64,000 nucleotides of DNA from Flagellimonas lutimaris (GTDB lineage Bacteria; Bacteroidota; Bacteroidia; Flavobacteriales; Flavobacteriaceae), in NCBI RefSeq assembly GCF_003581615.1, contig NZ_QXFH01000072.1:124001-188000 (forward strand). Direction: 5' to 3'. The translations under genes were made by a program, and so were the position numbers. The notes under the pieces are model-generated. The model had not been told where the DNA came from and did no database searches. It saw nothing but the letters and a program-made list of their open reading frames with translations. Of this stretch, positions 51,862-61,133 are shown piece after piece (positions within the stretch are counted from its first letter, which is position 1; each line of letters begins with the position of its first letter).

Positions 51862-53278
51862 AAAATCACTTTTAATTGGAATGATAGCGTTGGTGGCCTT
51901 TTATTCTTGTGTGCCAACCCGTGAAATCAGAGACGAGAATGTAGCTGTTCCCGAAAATTATCAAAACCAGTCAACGGATACAGTGAATACTGCATTGGTG
52001 GAATGGAAGGAGTTTTTTAAGGACCCTAATCTCATTGCTCTTATTGATACCGCTCTGGTTAAGAACCAAGAGCTCAATATTATGTTGCAACAGGTGGATA
52101 TGGCCAAGAATGTAATTCAGGCCAAAAAGGGTGAGTATTTGCCCTTTGTGAACCTTCAAGCCGGTGCCGAAATTGAAAAAGTGGGTGAATATACCCGCAA
52201 TGGCGCTGTGGAGAAGAATCTGGAAGTTAAGGAAGGCGAAGAGTTCCCAGAGCCCCTGACCAATTATATGGTTGGGGCCTATGCAACATGGGAACTGGAT
52301 GTTTGGAAGAAACTGCGCAATGAGAAAAAGGCTGCGGTTTTCGAATATTTATCCAGTGTAGAAGGCAAGAACTTTATGGTGACCAATTTAGTGGCGGAAA
52401 TTGCTGATTCCTATTATGAGTTGATGGCTTTGGACAATCAAATGGCAATAATTAACCAAAACTTGGAGATTCAGCAGAATGCATTGCGCATGGTTAAGTT
52501 GCAAAAGCAAGCTGCACGGGCCACAGAATTGGCGGTTAAGCGTTTTCAGGCCGAGGTGATGAAAAACCGAAGCCATAAATATGAAATCCGACAGGAAATA
52601 GTGGAAGCAGAGAACCGATTGAACTTTTTGATCGGTCGTTCACCGCAGCATATTCAGCGGGAGTCCGATAACTTTATCGATACGCCTATTGATACAGTAT
52701 ATGCGGGCATACCTTCGCAATTGTTGCAGAACCGCCCCGATGTGCGTAGTGCCGAGTTTGAATTGGCAGCGGCCAAATTGGATACCAAAGCGGCTAAAGC
52801 CAGTTTTTATCCACAGTTCACGATTAAGGCAGGTTTAGGTCTGGAGGCTTTTGATACTAAATACCTCACCACTACGCCAGAATCTGTTTTGTATTCTGCG
52901 ATTGGAGATATGGTAGCTCCTTTGATCAATAGAAATGCAATAAAGGCGCAATACAAAAATGCTACAGCTCGACAGTTGCAAGCGGTGTACGAATACGAAA
53001 AGGCCATTTTGAATGCCTATATAGAAGTGGCGAACCAGTTATCCAACATCGATAATCTTAAAAAGAGCTATGAATTGAAAGATGGTCAAGTACAGGCCCT
53101 AACGGAATCCATAGACCTGTCCACACGTTTGTTCCAGTCCGCACGGGTGGAATACATTGAGGTGCTTTTGGCGCAACGTGAGGCTTTGGAGTCCCGAATG
53201 GAACTGGTAGAGACCAAAAAAGACCAGATGCTGGCCCAGGTAAATATGTACCGCGCCTTGGGCGGTGGCTGGAATTAA
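51851..53278 (+). CDS. TolC-family outer-membrane factor, lipoprotein
   Basis: A 475-residue efflux outer-membrane factor begun at the ATG at 51851, where the lipoprotein signal starts (MKHRKSLLIGMIALVAFYSC, Cys20). Two OEP repeats are visible: QQVDMAKNVIQAKKGEYLPF and VNLQAGAEIEKVGEYTRNG in the first; LLQNRPDVRSAEFELAAAKL, AAKASFYPQFTIKAGLGLEA and SIDLSTRLFQSARVEYIEVL in the second. It matches the NodT/OprM/CusC type. Its start lies inside the pump gene, so translation is coupled. It completes a full three-part efflux system. Confidence 0.94.
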   Translation: MKHRKSLLIGMIALVAFYSCVPTREIRDENVAVPENYQNQSTDTVNTALVEWKEFFKDPNLIALIDTALVKNQELNIMLQQVDMAKNVIQAKKGEYLPFVNLQAGAEIEKVGEYTRNGAVEKNLEVKEGEEFPEPLTNYMVGAYATWELDVWKKLRNEKKAAVFEYLSSVEGKNFMVTNLVAEIADSYYELMALDNQMAIINQNLEIQQNALRMVKLQKQAARATELAVKRFQAEVMKNRSHKYEIRQEIVEAENRLNFLIGRSPQHIQRESDNFIDTPIDTVYAGIPSQLLQNRPDVRSAEFELAAAKLDTKAAKASFYPQFTIKAGLGLEAFDTKYLTTTPESVLYSAIGDMVAPLINRNAIKAQYKNATARQLQAVYEYEKAILNAYIEVANQLSNIDNLKKSYELKDGQVQALTESIDLSTRLFQSARVEYIEVLLAQREALESRMELVETKKDQMLAQVNMYRALGGGWN

Positions 53279-53333
53279 ATGTCCCAAATCGATAGTTTTA
53301 CCTACTGTCTTGGCTATTGATTTACCCAAAATG

Positions 53334-53363
53334 AAGCCCGATTTACAATTGTAAATCGGGCTT
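53334..53363. terminator. Perfect palindromic terminator between efflux operon and Rid gene
   Basis: AAGCCCGATTTAC-aatt-GTAAATCGGGCTT is a fully palindromic 30-base hairpin (13-base stem, 4-base loop, the loop itself AATT). It lies between convergent genes and is followed by short T-rich stretches on both sides, so it probably acts in both directions. Confidence 0.85.
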
Positions 53364-53430
53364 CTGATTTTATCGCATTTCAAAATTTACAGTTTTAATA
53401 GTTGCTATAAAATGTGGGCAGTTATAATTT

Positions 53431-53961
53431 TCATTCGGGTTTATGTACCTCTAATTCAATTTCGATCATAAATTCCGGAAGCGCCAATTCTTTTACCCCA
53501 AGCCATGAGCCCGCTGGAAAATTCTTGGTATAAATGGATTCTCTATAGGCTGCATTTTCAATGAATGATGCCATATCTGTAGTGAATATATTTTCCACCA
53601 CAACATCATCAAAAGTGCAACCGAAGTGATTTAATACTTTTTCCAGATCGGCGTAGCAATTCTTCATTTGCTGCCCTAAATCGGCAATTGCAGTTGGATT
53701 ACCTTCATTATCCATACTGACAGCTCCCGAAATCTTTATATCGTTCCCAATTTTAACGGCATGAGAATACCCATAAGCCTGCTCAATATCCGGCCGAAGT
53801 TGAAAATATTCTGGTGCTACGGATTCGACAACTGTAACTTCCTCTTCAATTTCTTTGGTTGACTCCTTTTCTTTTTGCTCACAACTCTGAAAGGGCAGCA
53901 TTGTAGAGCAAAACATTAAAACTAAGATGAATCGGTGGTTGAGTTTGTTTGGTTTTTTCAT
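53431..53961 (-). CDS. RidA/YjgF-family protein, lipoprotein
   Basis: A 176-residue exported lipoprotein begun at the ATG at 53961 (MKKPNKLNHRFILVLMFC; lipobox LPFQSC, about residue 27), with an acidic linker. The Rid domain (about 50-175) carries YGYSHAVKIGNDIKISGAVS, LGQQMKNCYADLEKVLNHFG and ENIFTTDMASF. Cytoplasmic RidA proteins deaminate reactive enamines and imines and use an Arg near residue 105 (in I-R-I-x-C-like context); here the equivalent position is not clearly an Arg, and the export as a lipoprotein is unusual for this family. Function uncertain. Confidence 0.85.
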   Translation of the reverse strand: MKKPNKLNHRFILVLMFCSTMLPFQSCEQKEKESTKEIEEEVTVVESVAPEYFQLRPDIEQAYGYSHAVKIGNDIKISGAVSMDNEGNPTAIADLGQQMKNCYADLEKVLNHFGCTFDDVVVENIFTTDMASFIENAAYRESIYTKNFPAGSWLGVKELALPEFMIEIELEVHKPE

Positions 53962-54030
53962 TGTCATGTTTATTTAGTGCCTACTTTGGTCGGTTTTCAG
54001 CTATCCCGTTTTTTATTAAGATTCAACGTT

Positions 54031-54483
54031 TCATTTCTCCTCCAAAGTCACAAAAAGCTGGGATTTTATTTTCCACTTACCAGATGCTTTGGTCCACATG
54101 GCGGAATAGTTGCCACCAACAATTGCATTGTTGCCTTTTTCAGGATTGTATCCTTTCCAAACCCCATTTTCCCAGGCTAAGCCTCTTTTTTCGTTTACCA
54201 TAATTTCCTTTGCTGTCCGTACCCAATACATTTTACTTTCTCCGCCTTCTAAAATATATTGTTTCAAAGCTTTTTTACTTGATAATAAAGTTCCCTTCCC
54301 CGTTGTAGTTAAAACATCATTGGTTAAATAGGAAAGTACTTGTGTGTTGTCATAAGCTTTAAGAGCTTGGTTGGAAGCATTTCTGATCGCTAATATTTCC
54401 TCTTTGTTAGTTTGTGAATAAATTTCAGGGGTGTGCAACAAAAAACTAAGGACTATAAATAGTAAATGTATTGTAAATTTCAT
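54031..54483 (-). CDS. NTF2-like (SnoaL/DUF4440) protein, exported
   Basis: A 150-residue protein with a signal peptide (MKFTIHLLFIVLSFLLHTPE, cleavage near YSQTN) and a cone-shaped NTF2-like fold: EEILAIRNASNQALKAYDNT (first helix), VLSYLTNDVLTTTGKGTLLS, SKMYWVRTAKEIMVNEKRGL, NAIVGGNYSAMWTKASGKWK. Such proteins bind small hydrophobic ligands or act as modest enzymes; nothing more can be said here. It follows the Rid-family gene on the same strand upstream by 69 bases. Confidence 0.8.
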   Translation of the reverse strand: MKFTIHLLFIVLSFLLHTPEIYSQTNKEEILAIRNASNQALKAYDNTQVLSYLTNDVLTTTGKGTLLSSKKALKQYILEGGESKMYWVRTAKEIMVNEKRGLAWENGVWKGYNPEKGNNAIVGGNYSAMWTKASGKWKIKSQLFVTLEEK

Positions 54484-54645
54484 TTTGGAGGTTTTTGGAC
54501 AATCAAGATAAGGAAACTATTACCATGGTATCCTTAACCTATGAGGTAAGGTTAATTTTCTGAAAAATTACGTACATTCAAAAAAAATTGGGTGAATGAT
54601 AGAATGTCCTTGATTTCCAACCTAAAACCAACCAACCTCACACTA

Positions 54646-55329
54646 ATGAAAAAAGCAATATTCACTTTATTTGCCGGTATATTCACGACAGTCGGCTTTG
54701 CCCAATCCAATGATTTTGACGACACCTTAACAAAAATCACACAAGAAAAGGATAGTACGCTCGCAGCTATGTTTCGTGCAGACTCGATAAAGGTGGACAA
54801 TCAGTTCAAAAGAAAACTGATGATAGCAGAATTCAAAGATGTAGCCACGTATCCTGTAATCGATGCCGGCACTTTTTCCGGAGTAGTTCCCGTTGAAGAT
54901 ATTACCGAAATCCCCGACCCAAATCTGGAATACAAATTGATGTTCGAATTGGTGAATTTTGATAGTGATACCCCCTCCAAATTGGATGCAAGTATTGTTG
55001 AGGTGGCACGTATAATCAATTTGCATGTGGCTTCCGGTATTCCTTTAGAAAATATTTCTCCTGTGATTGTGGTTCATGCGGGTTCGCTCAATGCTTTTAC
55101 TACAAATGAATTTTACAATGGAAAATTTAAGATGGACAACCCGAATATGAAACTCATTGGGGAATTGGAAAAATTAGGAGCCAAATTTATTTCCTGCGCA
55201 CAGGCCATGTTTTTCTTTGAAGTGGATAAGGAAGCCCTTTTGCCAATGTTCAAGGTATCGTTAACGGCGCAGACTATTTTAAGTTCTTACCAAATGAAGG
55301 GTTATGTGAAGTATCGTATCAATAGATAG
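54646..55329 (+). CDS. DsrE-like periplasmic protein (second copy)
   Basis: A 227-residue protein begun at the ATG at 54646, where a signal peptide starts (MKKAIFTLFAGIFTTVGFAQ). The C-terminal half (about 95-227) is DsrE-like: EYKLMFELVNFDSDTPSKLD, VEVARIINLHVASGIPLENI, SPVIVVHAGSLNAFTTNEFY, EKLGAKFISCAQAMFFFEVD with one Cys at the position used by DsrE-type sulfur carriers. It differs from the 141-residue DsrE protein at 23410 in length and in an extra N-terminal region. It is a single gene, not in a recognisable sulfur operon. Function is inferred from fold only. Confidence 0.78.
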   Translation: MKKAIFTLFAGIFTTVGFAQSNDFDDTLTKITQEKDSTLAAMFRADSIKVDNQFKRKLMIAEFKDVATYPVIDAGTFSGVVPVEDITEIPDPNLEYKLMFELVNFDSDTPSKLDASIVEVARIINLHVASGIPLENISPVIVVHAGSLNAFTTNEFYNGKFKMDNPNMKLIGELEKLGAKFISCAQAMFFFEVDKEALLPMFKVSLTAQTILSSYQMKGYVKYRINR

Positions 55330-55343
55330 AGAATACTTGAAAT

Positions 55344-56096
55344 TCAATCCAAGGATTTGGGGTCGGAGAGTTGAATTATCAGGTCCATGGTTTTTGTGAT
55401 ATGATTTAGTTCTCCTGTCCCCGTGGCACTATTGATAATGTTGTTGAGGTCGTTATGTCTGTCGAGCACATAATTGTCAAAAGCAAGGGTTTCTAAAAAT
55501 GTCAAATCAATTCTCGGATCTGACAACACCTCTTTATAGTCCAAACTGTATTTAAAATGTTCTTTTTCGAAAGGTTTTAAATGGTTGAGGTAATTTTCGC
55601 TGGCCCGTATTTCTTCTTCCTGATAATCGGACAATATATCCTTCCAACCAATAAGTAATTGTCGAAGCTCATTATTGGAAATAATTTCAATCGTTGAATT
55701 GTTGAGCAAACTATTAATGATTCCCGTGGAAGGGTTGTACGTATAGGCAAAACTGACCGTAAACAAGTGATATGACAATGAGTCCAGGTTGTCAATACGA
55801 TTAACATCGATTGGCAACCGCGATTTTAAGTATTCAGCAGACTTAATGGTTCGTTTATGATAGGTCATAATAGAATCCAAAAGCTTTTTATTGAAAACAA
55901 ATTCTTGGTGAAGATCTCTTAATATAAATTCCTCCTTTTGTTTTTGCTTTCGCAGATCATTCCAATTATTTATTTGTAGCGCGAGTAAAATCCCTATGAC
56001 TACAAGAAAAATTTCTCCAATGGCGTACAGCAAGTATTTTGTGAACTTATTTTCATTAAGCAATCGTTGCCGAATTTTTCGGAAGAATTGTATCAT
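55344..56096 (-). CDS. DUF6090-family membrane protein (second copy)
   Basis: A 250-residue paralogue of the protein at 41306-42061 with the same start (MIQFFRKIRQRLLNENKFTK), the same span YLLYAIGEIFLVVIGILLAL and QINNWN, then a different helical outer domain (FVFNKKLLDSIMTYHKRTIK, GIINSLLNNSTIEIISNNEL, LDRHNDLNNIINSATGTGEL). The anchor is nearly identical to the first copy while the outer domain is diverged, as often seen in DUF6090. Function unknown. It follows the DsrE gene convergently by 14 bases. Confidence 0.88.
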   Translation of the reverse strand: MIQFFRKIRQRLLNENKFTKYLLYAIGEIFLVVIGILLALQINNWNDLRKQKQKEEFILRDLHQEFVFNKKLLDSIMTYHKRTIKSAEYLKSRLPIDVNRIDNLDSLSYHLFTVSFAYTYNPSTGIINSLLNNSTIEIISNNELRQLLIGWKDILSDYQEEEIRASENYLNHLKPFEKEHFKYSLDYKEVLSDPRIDLTFLETLAFDNYVLDRHNDLNNIINSATGTGELNHITKTMDLIIQLSDPKSLD

Positions 56097-56158
56097 TAGA
56101 TTGTAATTATAAAAGGCGAATAGTATTTTTTATGGCTATGGCATAGTCTTATAATTTG

Positions 56159-57664
56159 CTATTTTCTTGATAAAAATTCCCTGACATCCTGGGCTAATTT
56201 TATTAAATCGGGCTGGTGAGTATACATCATGTGGCCAGCTTCGTAATAGACCATTTTAATTTTTTCTCTCTCGATGCCATTTCTGGAAAATGTATACTCG
56301 GCGTCAAAGAATGGACAGATTAAATCGTAATAGCCACTTGCCACCATCACCTTCATTCCAGTGTTTCTTCGCATGGTCTCACTTAATTTCCGGGTAACAT
56401 TAACGTATGAAGGTTCCCATCCGCTTTCTTTGGCGACAGGTTTCCAGTTCCATTTACCATAGATTTCCCCATTGGAGTTTAGGTAAGGTCTATCCATTTT
56501 TACACCTAGCTCGGATGCATAAAAATGATTCAGTGATGCAGTATAAGCAGAACTAATCTGATAACTGGATGGATCTCCAAGATGTGGGCCATCGGTCAAT
56601 TTATCCACTTCATCACCCATATATCGTCCATCTAACCTGCCAATGGCAAGTCCTTCCTCTTCAAGGAGTTGTTTTTGAAAACGAGGCATCAGTATCCGCA
56701 AGTTCGATTTCAGAATATACTTCTTGTCCAGTCCAATAAAATAACTGAGCTTTTCTGCAACCTCATTTTTTTCGGCATCCGTCAAAAGAGAACCTTTATA
56801 TAGTGCCGGTGCATAGAAGTTATAAGTGTAATTCCTGCATTCTTCAACGAAAGATTCAAGTGATTTGCCTTGGCCAGCTTTTTTATGGTACCAAGCTGTG
56901 GCGGCCATACTGGGCAGGTAGGTCAAATAGGAGGTAATGTTATCATGAACAGATGTGGAACCTGCATAATCCAATGCTTGGGAAATGAGTATTAAGCCGT
57001 TTAAAGCCATATTCTGACCGTTCCCTTCCAGTGCGTTGGCCACTCCAGCGGCCCTTGTTGTTCCAAAGCTTTCGCCAATGATATATTTCGGGGAAAGCCA
57101 GCGATTATTTTTCGTAACCCATTGTCGCATAAACTGTGCAACTGAATTTGCATCCTCAGTTAGTCCCCAAAAGTCTTCAACTTTTCCTTTTCCGATAACT
57201 TTACTAAATCCCGTGCCCACAGGGTCTATAAAGACCAAATCTGTTAAATCCAGTATGCCGTTTGTGTTTTCTACTAAGGTGTATGGTGCCGCGCCATCAT
57301 CTTTAGCAGCATCGGAGTCCACTTTTACCAATTGAGGGCCGAACATGCCCATCTGCAACCAAACGGATGCAGAGCCAGGACCACCGTTAAAAACGAAGGT
57401 TACGGGGCGTTTGCTTGGGTCTTCCGTACTATTTTGTATATAAGCAACCGACCATATGGAAGCTACCGGCTCTCCGGATTTATTTTTAAGATAAGTTTCA
57501 GAAGCAATCGCCTTGTACTTGATAAGTTTTCCACCGTTGGTTATTTGATGGTTGCTAATGAATGACTTCGGTTCTGGAACAGAAAGTGAATCAATGTCCG
57601 TTTGTTGGGCAGAAATGGTCAATGAAAAGAGTATGCATGTAAATAGCGTGTATAATTTCCCCAT
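56159..57664 (-). CDS. S10 serine carboxypeptidase-like protein, exported
   Basis: A 501-residue exported alpha/beta hydrolase of the S10 family, rare in bacteria but common in Bacteroidota. Signal MGKLYTLFTCILFSLTISAQ; oxyanion segment FVFNGGPGSASVWLQMG; nucleophile Ser199 in KYIIGESFGTTRAAG; acid in VASGYYDLICPF; His in YEAGHMMYTHQ. A helical cap spans about 240-380. It trims C-terminal residues from peptides or cleaves ester-like substrates in the periplasm. It is a single gene between DUF6090 and a serine hydrolase. Confidence 0.92.
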   Translation of the reverse strand: MGKLYTLFTCILFSLTISAQQTDIDSLSVPEPKSFISNHQITNGGKLIKYKAIASETYLKNKSGEPVASIWSVAYIQNSTEDPSKRPVTFVFNGGPGSASVWLQMGMFGPQLVKVDSDAAKDDGAAPYTLVENTNGILDLTDLVFIDPVGTGFSKVIGKGKVEDFWGLTEDANSVAQFMRQWVTKNNRWLSPKYIIGESFGTTRAAGVANALEGNGQNMALNGLILISQALDYAGSTSVHDNITSYLTYLPSMAATAWYHKKAGQGKSLESFVEECRNYTYNFYAPALYKGSLLTDAEKNEVAEKLSYFIGLDKKYILKSNLRILMPRFQKQLLEEEGLAIGRLDGRYMGDEVDKLTDGPHLGDPSSYQISSAYTASLNHFYASELGVKMDRPYLNSNGEIYGKWNWKPVAKESGWEPSYVNVTRKLSETMRRNTGMKVMVASGYYDLICPFFDAEYTFSRNGIEREKIKMVYYEAGHMMYTHQPDLIKLAQDVREFLSRK

Positions 57665-57764
57665 GGTCTTTTTTGATTTCTATAAATATAGTGAAAGGAA
57701 CGGATGGTTCGAGGAGTATTTTAAGGTTGCTTGGAACTAAGGCGTGTACCTTTAAAAGTCTGCT

Positions 57765-58958
57765 TTAATGTTTAAAAAACTGTCCATTGGGCCAATCAAA
57801 CTTATTGGCAAGTGTAGCGAGTATTTCCAGATAAAGTTTTTCTCCGTTTGCGCTGTTGGCTGAAATAACGGCCCCTTTCCCTATCGAAGGAAATCCCATT
57901 ACAATGCAAACTGAACCGGGAGAATTGTAGCCACTGTGAATAAAAGCCAAATTTTCGTTTTCACCAATTAGCAAAACACCAAGTCCCATAAAGGCTTTTT
58001 GATTATAAAATCTAAAAGGAAGTTCCAATTCGTTTTGAAGCAACCGTTGAACGGTTTTCTTCGAAAATGTTTTAGAATTGTTTTCATACCCCTTCATTAT
58101 TTCCGTGGTTAACTTGGCCAAATCTGCTGGTGTTGTCATCAAACCACCTTGGGCTTTAGCAGGTAATTCCAGTTGGGAAGGTTGTTCCTTTCCAAATTTA
58201 TCATGGGGTTTGGCCTCATTATTTTCGAAATTAGGAGGCAAGGGGTATTGAAATGTACTAGAATTCAGTTGCAAAGGAATAAATAGGGTTTCTTTTGCAA
58301 TTTGTTGGAAGGATTTATCTGTAATATCTTCTAAAATTTGTTGGATAAGTGCATATCCAATATTTGAATAGGACCATCTACTCCCAGGAATTGCATTGGG
58401 AATGGCAGGTTCATTGATCGCAGGCGAATCAGCATTCAGAATTTGAACAAGTGTTGGAACACCTTGGTTTTTGTCAAAATCAAAATTAGTGCTGGGAAGT
58501 CCCGATTGGTGCGATAATAAAAGCCTTAGCGTGACTGGAGTATCTTGGGTGAAATCATTTTTTGGAACCTTCCATGATTTTAAATATTGATTGACATCTG
58601 TATCCAAATCCAATAATCCTTGTGAGATAAATTGATGTACAATGATGGCAGTAACATACTTGGAAACTGATGCAGCTTGAAATATTGTATTACTGTTGAC
58701 AAAGTTTAAACTATCTCTATTTCCAAATGTAATTAAGTCATGAATTCTGTAATCATCTATTACCGCAACACTTACCCCTGGAACATCTAACTCCTTTAAT
58801 CTTTTTGCAACAGGATGCATTCTTTGGGTTTGGATTTTGCCCGAATCTGATTCTATTATCTCATAAATCCCCTTATTCAACACATTTTTCTCCTTGCAAC
58901 CAAGAAGTAATATTGAAAGAAATGTCAATACTCCAATATAGGAGAGTGGTCTACTCAT
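57765..58958 (-). CDS. Serine hydrolase, beta-lactamase family, lipoprotein
   Basis: A 397-residue exported lipoprotein (LLGC, Cys21, then KEKN). Penicillin-binding-type motifs: SxxK at Ser97 (QAASVSKYVTAIIVHQ), YxN in WSYSNIGYALIQ and HSGYNSPG replacing KTG. It belongs to the same broad family as the protein at 27876 but lacks that protein's C-terminal beta domain and is not a close copy. Probably an esterase or D-peptidase of unknown substrate. The gene is followed by a region with only short orphan genes. Confidence 0.88.
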   Translation of the reverse strand: MSRPLSYIGVLTFLSILLLGCKEKNVLNKGIYEIIESDSGKIQTQRMHPVAKRLKELDVPGVSVAVIDDYRIHDLITFGNRDSLNFVNSNTIFQAASVSKYVTAIIVHQFISQGLLDLDTDVNQYLKSWKVPKNDFTQDTPVTLRLLLSHQSGLPSTNFDFDKNQGVPTLVQILNADSPAINEPAIPNAIPGSRWSYSNIGYALIQQILEDITDKSFQQIAKETLFIPLQLNSSTFQYPLPPNFENNEAKPHDKFGKEQPSQLELPAKAQGGLMTTPADLAKLTTEIMKGYENNSKTFSKKTVQRLLQNELELPFRFYNQKAFMGLGVLLIGENENLAFIHSGYNSPGSVCIVMGFPSIGKGAVISANSANGEKLYLEILATLANKFDWPNGQFFKH

Positions 58959-59071
58959 AATAGTTTATGTTTCGCATTGAGAAATACTGGATATAAAGTT
59001 AATTCTTATAAAGTTTATAGTATTTGTGCGCTAAAGAAGAAAATCATCACTTTTTTATATATTCATTTCGT

Positions 59072-59431
59072 TTACTTCTTATCTATAGTTTTATTTCTTT
59101 TAAGCGCCCAAAGCATAATAAACAACATTGCATTTGCTGGCCAAACAAACATTAATGGCATTTCCAACACCCTAGGATTTATTATAGCTAAAACAATAAA
59201 AGCAATCAATGCAACGATGCCCCCGATTAATTCCCATTTCCAAGCAAGACCAAGCCCTACTAGACCAACTGCTGCTATTGATAATTGCAAAATAGCATTG
59301 CTTGTTAATGGTCCGCCGGTGCTTTCTTCAAAAAAGGTTTCACCGATAAACATTAGCAAAGAAAATGCTATTAAGAGTCCACTCAACCCTCGTATTGCCC
59401 ACCGTAATTTCTTATATGTTTTAGTGCTCAT
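59072..59431 (-). CDS. Small four-span membrane protein
   Basis: A 119-residue protein with four hydrophobic segments: WAIRGLSGLLIAFSLLMFIG, ILQLSIAAVGLVGLGLAWKW, LIGGIVALIAFIVLAIINPR and PLMFVWPANAMLFIMLWALK. The pattern (ETFFEESTGG loop, then NPRVLEMP) matches a small conserved membrane protein seen in several phyla with no assigned function. It lies 113 bases from the serine hydrolase gene on the same strand and has no clear operon partner. Confidence 0.65.
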   Translation of the reverse strand: MSTKTYKKLRWAIRGLSGLLIAFSLLMFIGETFFEESTGGPLTSNAILQLSIAAVGLVGLGLAWKWELIGGIVALIAFIVLAIINPRVLEMPLMFVWPANAMLFIMLWALKRNKTIDKK

Positions 59432-59582
59432 GGTTATCTTTTAAAGTTTAATCCTATTGTAGATGTTTCCATTTTCTTAGTGTGACTTCCAAGCTCCATA
59501 ATATTGATATGGGCAGGGGGCAGCGATAGTTTTCGTAGACCAACTCTTTCAATTAGTTGGCTGTACAGCATTATTAAAACAG

Positions 59583-60320
59583 TTATTCTGTATTCTTAAT
59601 CCAATCATCCAAGCCATAATAAATATCTCCTCGAGTATGGTCCACAACATAACCTTGGGTAAAACGAAGATTATTTTTGGGTTGCACAAAGTCATTGAAT
59701 ATGGCCATATGTACAGAACACACTTCAGCATCACTATATCGGACTCTTAGTCCATCGATTATCTGTTGTCCAAAAGCAAATGGTACCATTTTATGATTGG
59801 GAAATCTTTCTCGTATACTATTCTCCAGTATCAAAAAGTCTTTTTTGAGCTCCTTATAAGGGGAGCCTGTAATTACATTGGCAGCACGATAGCCTGATGA
59901 GGAATCTTTTTCGTCTAAAATTCGAGTTGAGTCCAAACCGTAAATTGAAAAAAAATTTCCAACCAAACTTAACGAAAAATGGAGCTCTTTTAGATGGCTA
60001 CAGTTCCCCATAACATTTCGTTCAACAATTACCGAGGAACTAAAGCTAGGGGCTTGTCCGTAGGTAGTCCCTATAATTTCCTTATTTAATTTTTTCTCCA
60101 ATTCATGCATGTAACTAGTCCATCTGCTATTAAAGTTTTTTTCATCATGAACATTATCCATGACTAATTTTTCCAATTTTTTTACTCCAGCATATTCAAA
60201 AAAAATTCCTCTCCCGTTCTCTCCTCTAGGCACACCAATCGGATAATAGTTCTTTATGGATTCATATATTTCCCATAGGTTGAAACGGTGTGAGTTGAAG
60301 CTAAATTTATTTGAAATCAT
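59583..60320 (-). CDS. Orphan protein of unknown function
   Basis: A 245-residue protein with no signal peptide and no membrane span. Features seen: MISNKFSFNSHRFNLWEIYE at the start, GENGRGIFFEYAGVKKLEKL, SRWTSYMHELEKKLNKEIIG, FSSSVIVERNVMGNCSHLKE, YKELKKDFLILENSIRERFP and VDHTRGDIYYGLDDWIKNTE at the end. I do not recognise any family. Composition is more AT-rich than the neighbours, and the gap downstream (59432-59582) holds a CCAACT/AGTTGG stem. A recent acquisition is possible. The next gene, trmH, is on the other strand 118 bases away. Confidence 0.6.
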   Translation of the reverse strand: MISNKFSFNSHRFNLWEIYESIKNYYPIGVPRGENGRGIFFEYAGVKKLEKLVMDNVHDEKNFNSRWTSYMHELEKKLNKEIIGTTYGQAPSFSSSVIVERNVMGNCSHLKELHFSLSLVGNFFSIYGLDSTRILDEKDSSSGYRAANVITGSPYKELKKDFLILENSIRERFPNHKMVPFAFGQQIIDGLRVRYSDAEVCSVHMAIFNDFVQPKNNLRFTQGYVVDHTRGDIYYGLDDWIKNTE

Positions 60321-60437
60321 ATTTTTTGATTATTCCTAACTTCTGCAGCGAAGAAAGTAGGGCAGGTTCAATTAAACTCCAATTTAATAAATCAATTTGT
60401 CTAAAACCACATTTCCAATTTTTTCTATCTTGGTTTT

Positions 60438-61091
60438 ATGTTTAGCTACGATTTGTTGACATATTTGGAAGGTTACCTCACCGAAGGGCGAAAACAACGT
60501 TTTTTGGAAGTACTTCAAAAGAGAACCAAGCATATTACGGTTGCCGTGGAAGATGTATACCAATTACACAACACAAGTGCCATTATTCGTAGTTGTGATG
60601 TCTTCGGAATACACGACCTTCATGTAATAGAAGACCGTTTTGGTAAGCGTTTGGATAAAAACATTGCCATGGGGGCCGAACAATGGGTAGATGTGCACCG
60701 CTACCAAACCACCACTGATTGTATCTCAAAATTAAAGGACGATGGCTACCAAATCATTGCCACTACACCGCATAACGATTCCAACTTACTTCACGATTTT
60801 TTCCCTGCGGAGAAATCGGCCATCTTTTTTGGAACTGAAAAAGAAGGACTGTCCGAAGAGGTAATGCAACAGGCAGATGGATTCCTTAAAATTCCAATGG
60901 TCGGTTTTTCGGAGAGCTTGAATGTTTCCGTATCCGCAGCTATTATTATCCAACAATTGGCACAAAAAGTGAGAAGTTCCGATATAAACTGGCAATTATC
61001 TGATTTTGAGACTCTTGAAAAGAGGTTGGATTGGACCAAAAAATCCATAAAAGATGTTGATGGTATCATCAAAAGATACCTGTTGGAGTAA
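60438..61091 (+). CDS. trmH: TrmH-family tRNA/rRNA 2'-O-methyltransferase
   Basis: A 217-residue SPOUT methyltransferase. Motif 1 EDVYQLHNTSAIIRSCDVFG near 35, motif 2 FFGTEKEGLSEEVMQQADGF near 130, motif 3 KIPMVGFSESLNVSVSAAII near 155 form the trefoil-knot SAM site; the extended start (EGYLTEGRKQRFLEVLQKRT) resembles TrmH, which makes Gm18 in tRNA. The target is inferred; 23S rRNA enzymes of the same family (TrmB/RlmB-type) look similar but are usually longer. It is followed by an SRPBCC gene 42 bases downstream. Confidence 0.88.
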   Translation: MFSYDLLTYLEGYLTEGRKQRFLEVLQKRTKHITVAVEDVYQLHNTSAIIRSCDVFGIHDLHVIEDRFGKRLDKNIAMGAEQWVDVHRYQTTTDCISKLKDDGYQIIATTPHNDSNLLHDFFPAEKSAIFFGTEKEGLSEEVMQQADGFLKIPMVGFSESLNVSVSAAIIIQQLAQKVRSSDINWQLSDFETLEKRLDWTKKSIKDVDGIIKRYLLE

Positions 61092-61133
61092 ATAATTTTT
61101 GTACTTTTAACTGTTAATCAATCAATTACAGTT

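Noticed and set aside
53334..53363. Insertion-sequence end or phage attachment site
   Set aside because: The palindrome lies between two convergent genes with no transposase or duplicated target nearby; a bidirectional terminator explains it.
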